Part shown: positions 60,131-64,000 of the stretch, piece after piece | How the letters are laid out: each line of letters starts with the position of its first letter | Position numbering within the stretch: the stretch's first letter is position 1 | DNA from: Leptoclinus maculatus | Taxonomy: Eukaryota; Chordata; Actinopteri; Perciformes; Stichaeidae | Length of the DNA: 64,000 bases | NCBI GenBank assembly: GCA_032191485.1 | Contig: JAVDOI010000016.1 | Coordinates: forward strand, 8,094,270 to 8,158,269 | Reading direction: 5' to 3' | Translations under genes and position numbers: made by a program | Notes under the pieces: generated by a model | Databases searched by the model: none | What the model was told of the DNA's origin: nothing | Seen by the model: the letters and a program-made list of their open reading frames with translations, nothing else

Positions 60131-62079
60131 TTACACATGTCAAAATATCTTTACAGTAGTACCAGAGAGACATAACAGTGGCAGATATGAAGAAAGACAA
60201 CTGGACACAGACAACATGTATGAGCAATCCGATAGTATGGTCCCATTGTTTTTCTACAGCACTTTTGGTACAGCGCAGATGCAAAATTTAGTGTGCGACA
60301 CACCAGGATATGAAACAGAAGAAGTAGACACTTCATTGATGCGTTGGAATTATTTATGCATTCATACAAGTTAGGAGGAACATCATGTGGCCTACTTTAC
60401 ATGAGCCTCAGTCTGCATCCAAGAGCAGCTCGCTTAGGGATTAGAGAACAATGAGACACCTGCCTCATTGTCTTTTTACATAACACGAATGATCCAATGG
60501 AACGTGTGTATTCTCGTCTGTGCCTATGTGTGTGACAAACTGAATTCCCATTGAGACGATCTTTACAATAAGTTTACTAATGTAAATGTAGGACAGTGGC
60601 CATATGCTCGTCAGCAAACATGTTTTAAAGACCAGCTAACTTTAATAGAGTAACACGTTCAAGATCTGCACCCCTACAGATAATACATGTCTATACACTT
60701 CCACCAATGCCCTTACCCCAGATGGAGAGGATGCGCAAACAGGACCATACAGTCCTGTCTGCCTTTCCTTTTGCTCCTGTCCATGATGGCCCTGCCTCAC
60801 CCTGTACCCATTCTGAAAATTAAAGATCGCCACAGGACTTCTTTCGCCTCCACGTCTCTCGGATGGGCTCCAAATTAGCATCACTGCGTGTACGTCGATA
60901 TATACGAGAAGCTTAGGAGGAATCATTATTTTAGAATCCCGTCCAAGGAATTCCTTTTTCTTCTTGCCAAGAAAGGAATTCAAAATTGCTGGTCCAAGAA
61001 TATTTAGGGCCTAGTATTTCAAAAGCACCTCCGGAAAATGACAAGGGATAATTCCTCAGACTTTACTATTCTGTAACAAGCTAATCTTCCTCAGTGCAGC
61101 ACCACAAAAGTTAAAAGTTCCTTGTAAAGAAAACAGCTATAAATACTTTGAAATCGATGGTCACTGCCGCAGACAGAAGAGCTAAATAGACAGCTAGAAA
61201 TCTATTGTTTGTTTAATCATACCAGCCCTGCCAGGGATTGTGTCTCAGTGAGCAAAATGTCAGCTTGAATATATGTTTTTCATTTTTGTTAGTGTTAATC
61301 CTCACCACCCAAACAGATTTACCTTTCCATGCCCCTTTTAGTACTTTACTTTTAACCCTTTTAGAGCTTTGTCTCCATCAACACACAGCTGTGTTGAACC
61401 TATTTTCAAAAAAAAAGTCTGAACCCTGTCAGGGATTAGCAGAGATGAAGATAAAATGAAAACGCTGCAGAACAAAAACAGTAATCCTGACAATTTGATG
61501 ATAGTTAGAGTTATTGGACAATCCAGGGCTGAGGTCATTTCCACTACAGTAAAATCTGATTTTGTCTGACGTGAAAAAACTTTTCGGGATTAGGGATCCA
61601 TTCTTTACTGAAAACCTTTCAAAAGGTCATTTTAACATGACTTCCAAATATTTTAGAGAAGTAATGCCTCTCAGTATACACTCGTACTGTACAAAGCCTG
61701 GTTACAGGAGTAGCACAGTACTAGACAGCTGAGACGTGTTACTGACAATTTCTGTAACTTTCCGAAACAAACCAATCAAACAATCTTTATACAACTAATT
61801 CTGTTACTTTTTTGTGTAAAATCAAGTGCAATGTCATGAATGGCTTTAAGGACAAAAGTGTGCGCCATTGTCCGAATTTGTAAAATGTTTCGCGTCTTGT
61901 CCCTCTTTTTACACCGTCTTGTCTTTAAACAAAACGTCGGACAACATGTCATGCTCTTTTGTTCATTTAGAGCATACATCGTCCTTAAGATTAAACCTCT
62001 CTGCCAAAATATTGTCAGTAAAATGACTCAGTTACGACATGTATAGTAAGTCTAATGAGTTGTCTAGTTACAATCAATG

Positions 62080-62190
62080 GTCACAAAATACATTTAATCA
62101 AGTAGTTTACTTAAATACAATTTTGAGGTACTTGTAACAAAGTATTTTTAAGTAAGTAACTAAATAAGTACTTCTCTCACCACTTGCTAT
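62080..62190 (-). mobile_element. Fragment of the same teleost dispersed repeat as at 4745
   Basis: TTTACTTAAATACAATTTTG, AGGTACTTGTAACAAAGTAT and AAGTACTTCTCTCACCACT match the terminal part of the common fish repeat, in opposite orientation to the 4745 copy. Recall-based. Confidence 0.6.
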
Positions 62191-62660
62191 GACAAATTGA
62201 TTATGGTTCTACATTGAAGCAGTTGTTTAAGGAATTCTCAGGTGAATAAGCGGATAAATGTTTTTCAGGTATTATATCATTTAAGAAAAAGTTAATAGAT
62301 TAAATGATAGGACAATATAAGTAATAGTTATTCTTAGCAGTGTATTTGCATGCTCATATGTCATTTTAATGTACAGTACGAGTTTTCTTGTTTTTGCTCC
62401 TTTTCAGTCATTGAATATGTAAGTTTACTAGATTGGCATGTATATTTTGAGTGACATTTTGTGTTGGAAGTATATACACAAATGAATAATAAATGGTTTA
62501 CATTTTTTAGATTGAAAAGTAACATCAACAATTGTGTGGCAAATTAGGCATTCTGGGGTAAAATATTAGATATTGTACCAAAATGTCCAGTGATAGAGTG
62601 ATGGAGCCCGCCATGGGGCTGCATTTTTCTCAATCAGTGTGAAGCATCTGTGTTTGTGTT

Positions 62661-62808
<148 letters not shown>

Positions 62809-63048
62809 CTGTATTCAACACTACAATATCTGTTCTGAAAACTTTCCTCCTAACTGGGGAAAAAAATCTGGTCCCCCAACGTAAGCATTTATTTGTATTT
62901 AGTCAATAAAATGTCCTCACAAGCATAGTAATACATGTTTGTGTGTGTTTATATGTGTGCATGTGTGGAAAAACTGTGAAATTCTGCTCCCCTGAACACG
63001 TGTTCATGCATGACAAAATCTCCTTCCCACACATGTCAAAGCCTCTTG

Positions 63049-63073
63049 CACACACACACACACACACACACAA
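63049..63073. repeat. (CA)n microsatellite
   Basis: About 12 CA units. Confidence 0.9.
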
Positions 63074-63598
63074 GGTTCAGCTAGCCAGATGCTCATTCAA
63101 AAAGGGTTTTCTGGTCTGTGCCTGGTCTGTACTTCATTGAGGATTTGCGAGCCGAAGTCACATGTTCTAGCAGAGCAGCCTACTGGGACCTTTTATCAAT
63201 CACCAGTCTGGGATTTTACATCTGGGATGATACTGCCATGGATTAGATTATATGATGCTATGCAGCACTAACACGCACACACACTGCTAGTGTAGCACTG
63301 GTTCTTATGTCATGCTGGATAGACAGCACGTGCATATTAAATTCAACACCAGCAACACATTTTTTCAAAGCTTACAACTCAACTCATTGCCTGTGCAATA
63401 ATGCAACATGGACTACCATGACAAGTGAGGAGCCTGGCTGCAGCAAAGAGGCTTAAACTTCCCAAAAATTAGCTTCACTCTCTTGACTGTACATGGTGGC
63501 TTCCTGCCAGCGACTGAGGGCCATATAAGGCAGATGCACTTCAGTAAGCCTCTTTCAGCAGGAAAACACAAGGGATCATGAAACAGTATACTAAAGCA

Positions 63599-63613
63599 CC
63601 ACTAGGGGGCAGT
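63599..63613 (+). promoter_or_regulatory. CTCF-like motif, full match
   Basis: The plus strand reads CCACTAGGGGGCAGT, fitting every position of the core consensus. It is the only one of the four on the plus strand. Confidence 0.55.
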
Positions 63614-64000
63614 AGCAGGTTAGAATTAAAGCCATGCCTAAAGGCTATGACAGTATTGTACATTCTTAAAGCAAGTACAGCTTCACATCAACGTTTAGGT
63701 TGCAACCACAAAATCAGAAAACGATACATTTTAATCTCTTTGGAGTACAACATGATCTTACAATAAACTCATGATGCCATTTACTTTTTTTAAAAATGGT
63801 TCTGTTTCAAAAACAATCACAGCCAGCATTGCTGTTCCTTGTGTTTTTTGAATAAATAAGGAGGAAAGTGTAAAGTTAACTAGCATGGTGTGAGAAATGG
63901 GGCTCAGTTGCAAGATGAGCTACTAGCATCTTTCAAACCGCCAGATGCTAATCCTACATTGCTCGGAGTTCAAGTACTTAAAGGAGATTAATTCCCCTTT

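Noticed and set aside
60642..60983. 113-residue minus-strand ORF in the first intron
   Set aside because: No phase-compatible splice sites that would link S3 to S4, no recognised family, and composition not clearly coding; the expected S2-S3 sequence is absent.

Overview
This is vertebrate nuclear DNA, most likely from a teleost fish. It carries one large gene on the minus strand, split into short exons with consensus splice sites, plus fish-type dispersed repeats and microsatellites. The gene is the pore-forming alpha subunit of the large-conductance calcium- and voltage-activated potassium channel (BK, Slo1, kcnma1). I found no second protein gene, tRNA or rRNA.

Layout, read in the direction of transcription (high to low coordinates). 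64000-60046 is intron; the 5' exons (N-terminus, S0 to S3) lie beyond the window. Exons at 59970-60045 (S4), 59309-59384 (S5) and 57777-57947 (pore and selectivity filter) are followed by two alternative S6-end exons, 56098-56189 and 55917-56008. Exons from 50942 down to 43482 encode RCK1 and the start of the RCK1-RCK2 linker, with a 12-bp microexon (SRKR) at 46586-46597. From 39051 to 31894 lies a variable-splice region: the STREX exon (38878-39051) and three further candidate cassette exons that I do not recognise (33 bp, 81 bp and about 339 bp), all with phase-1 boundaries. Exons from 30056 down to 13910 encode the rest of the linker and RCK2 with the calcium bowl, including a known-type 84-bp optional exon at 18448-18531. 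The C-terminus has two alternatives: read-through to a stop at 12933, or splicing through 11805-11833 to a final exon (9379-9530) ending in VEDEC. The 3' untranslated region and downstream flank fill the remainder; 2750-4665 is a degenerate AT-rich tandem repeat.

With one of the paired S6 exons and no optional cassettes, 24 exons (2888 nt) encode 961 residues plus the stop, open throughout, with every junction in phase. The parts make one channel: voltage sensor and pore in the membrane, then two cytosolic calcium-sensing RCK domains. Alternative exons sit at the pore exit, the RCK1 site-1 loop, the RCK linker, before the calcium bowl, and the tail.

The most interesting material is the linker splice region. 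The 32232-31894 block reads as strongly coding (C/G-rich third positions), serine- and basic-rich, phase-compatible with its neighbours, and not part of any BK isoform I can recall. Exon calls come from splice signals, phase and recalled BK sequence; no alignment or RNA data were available.
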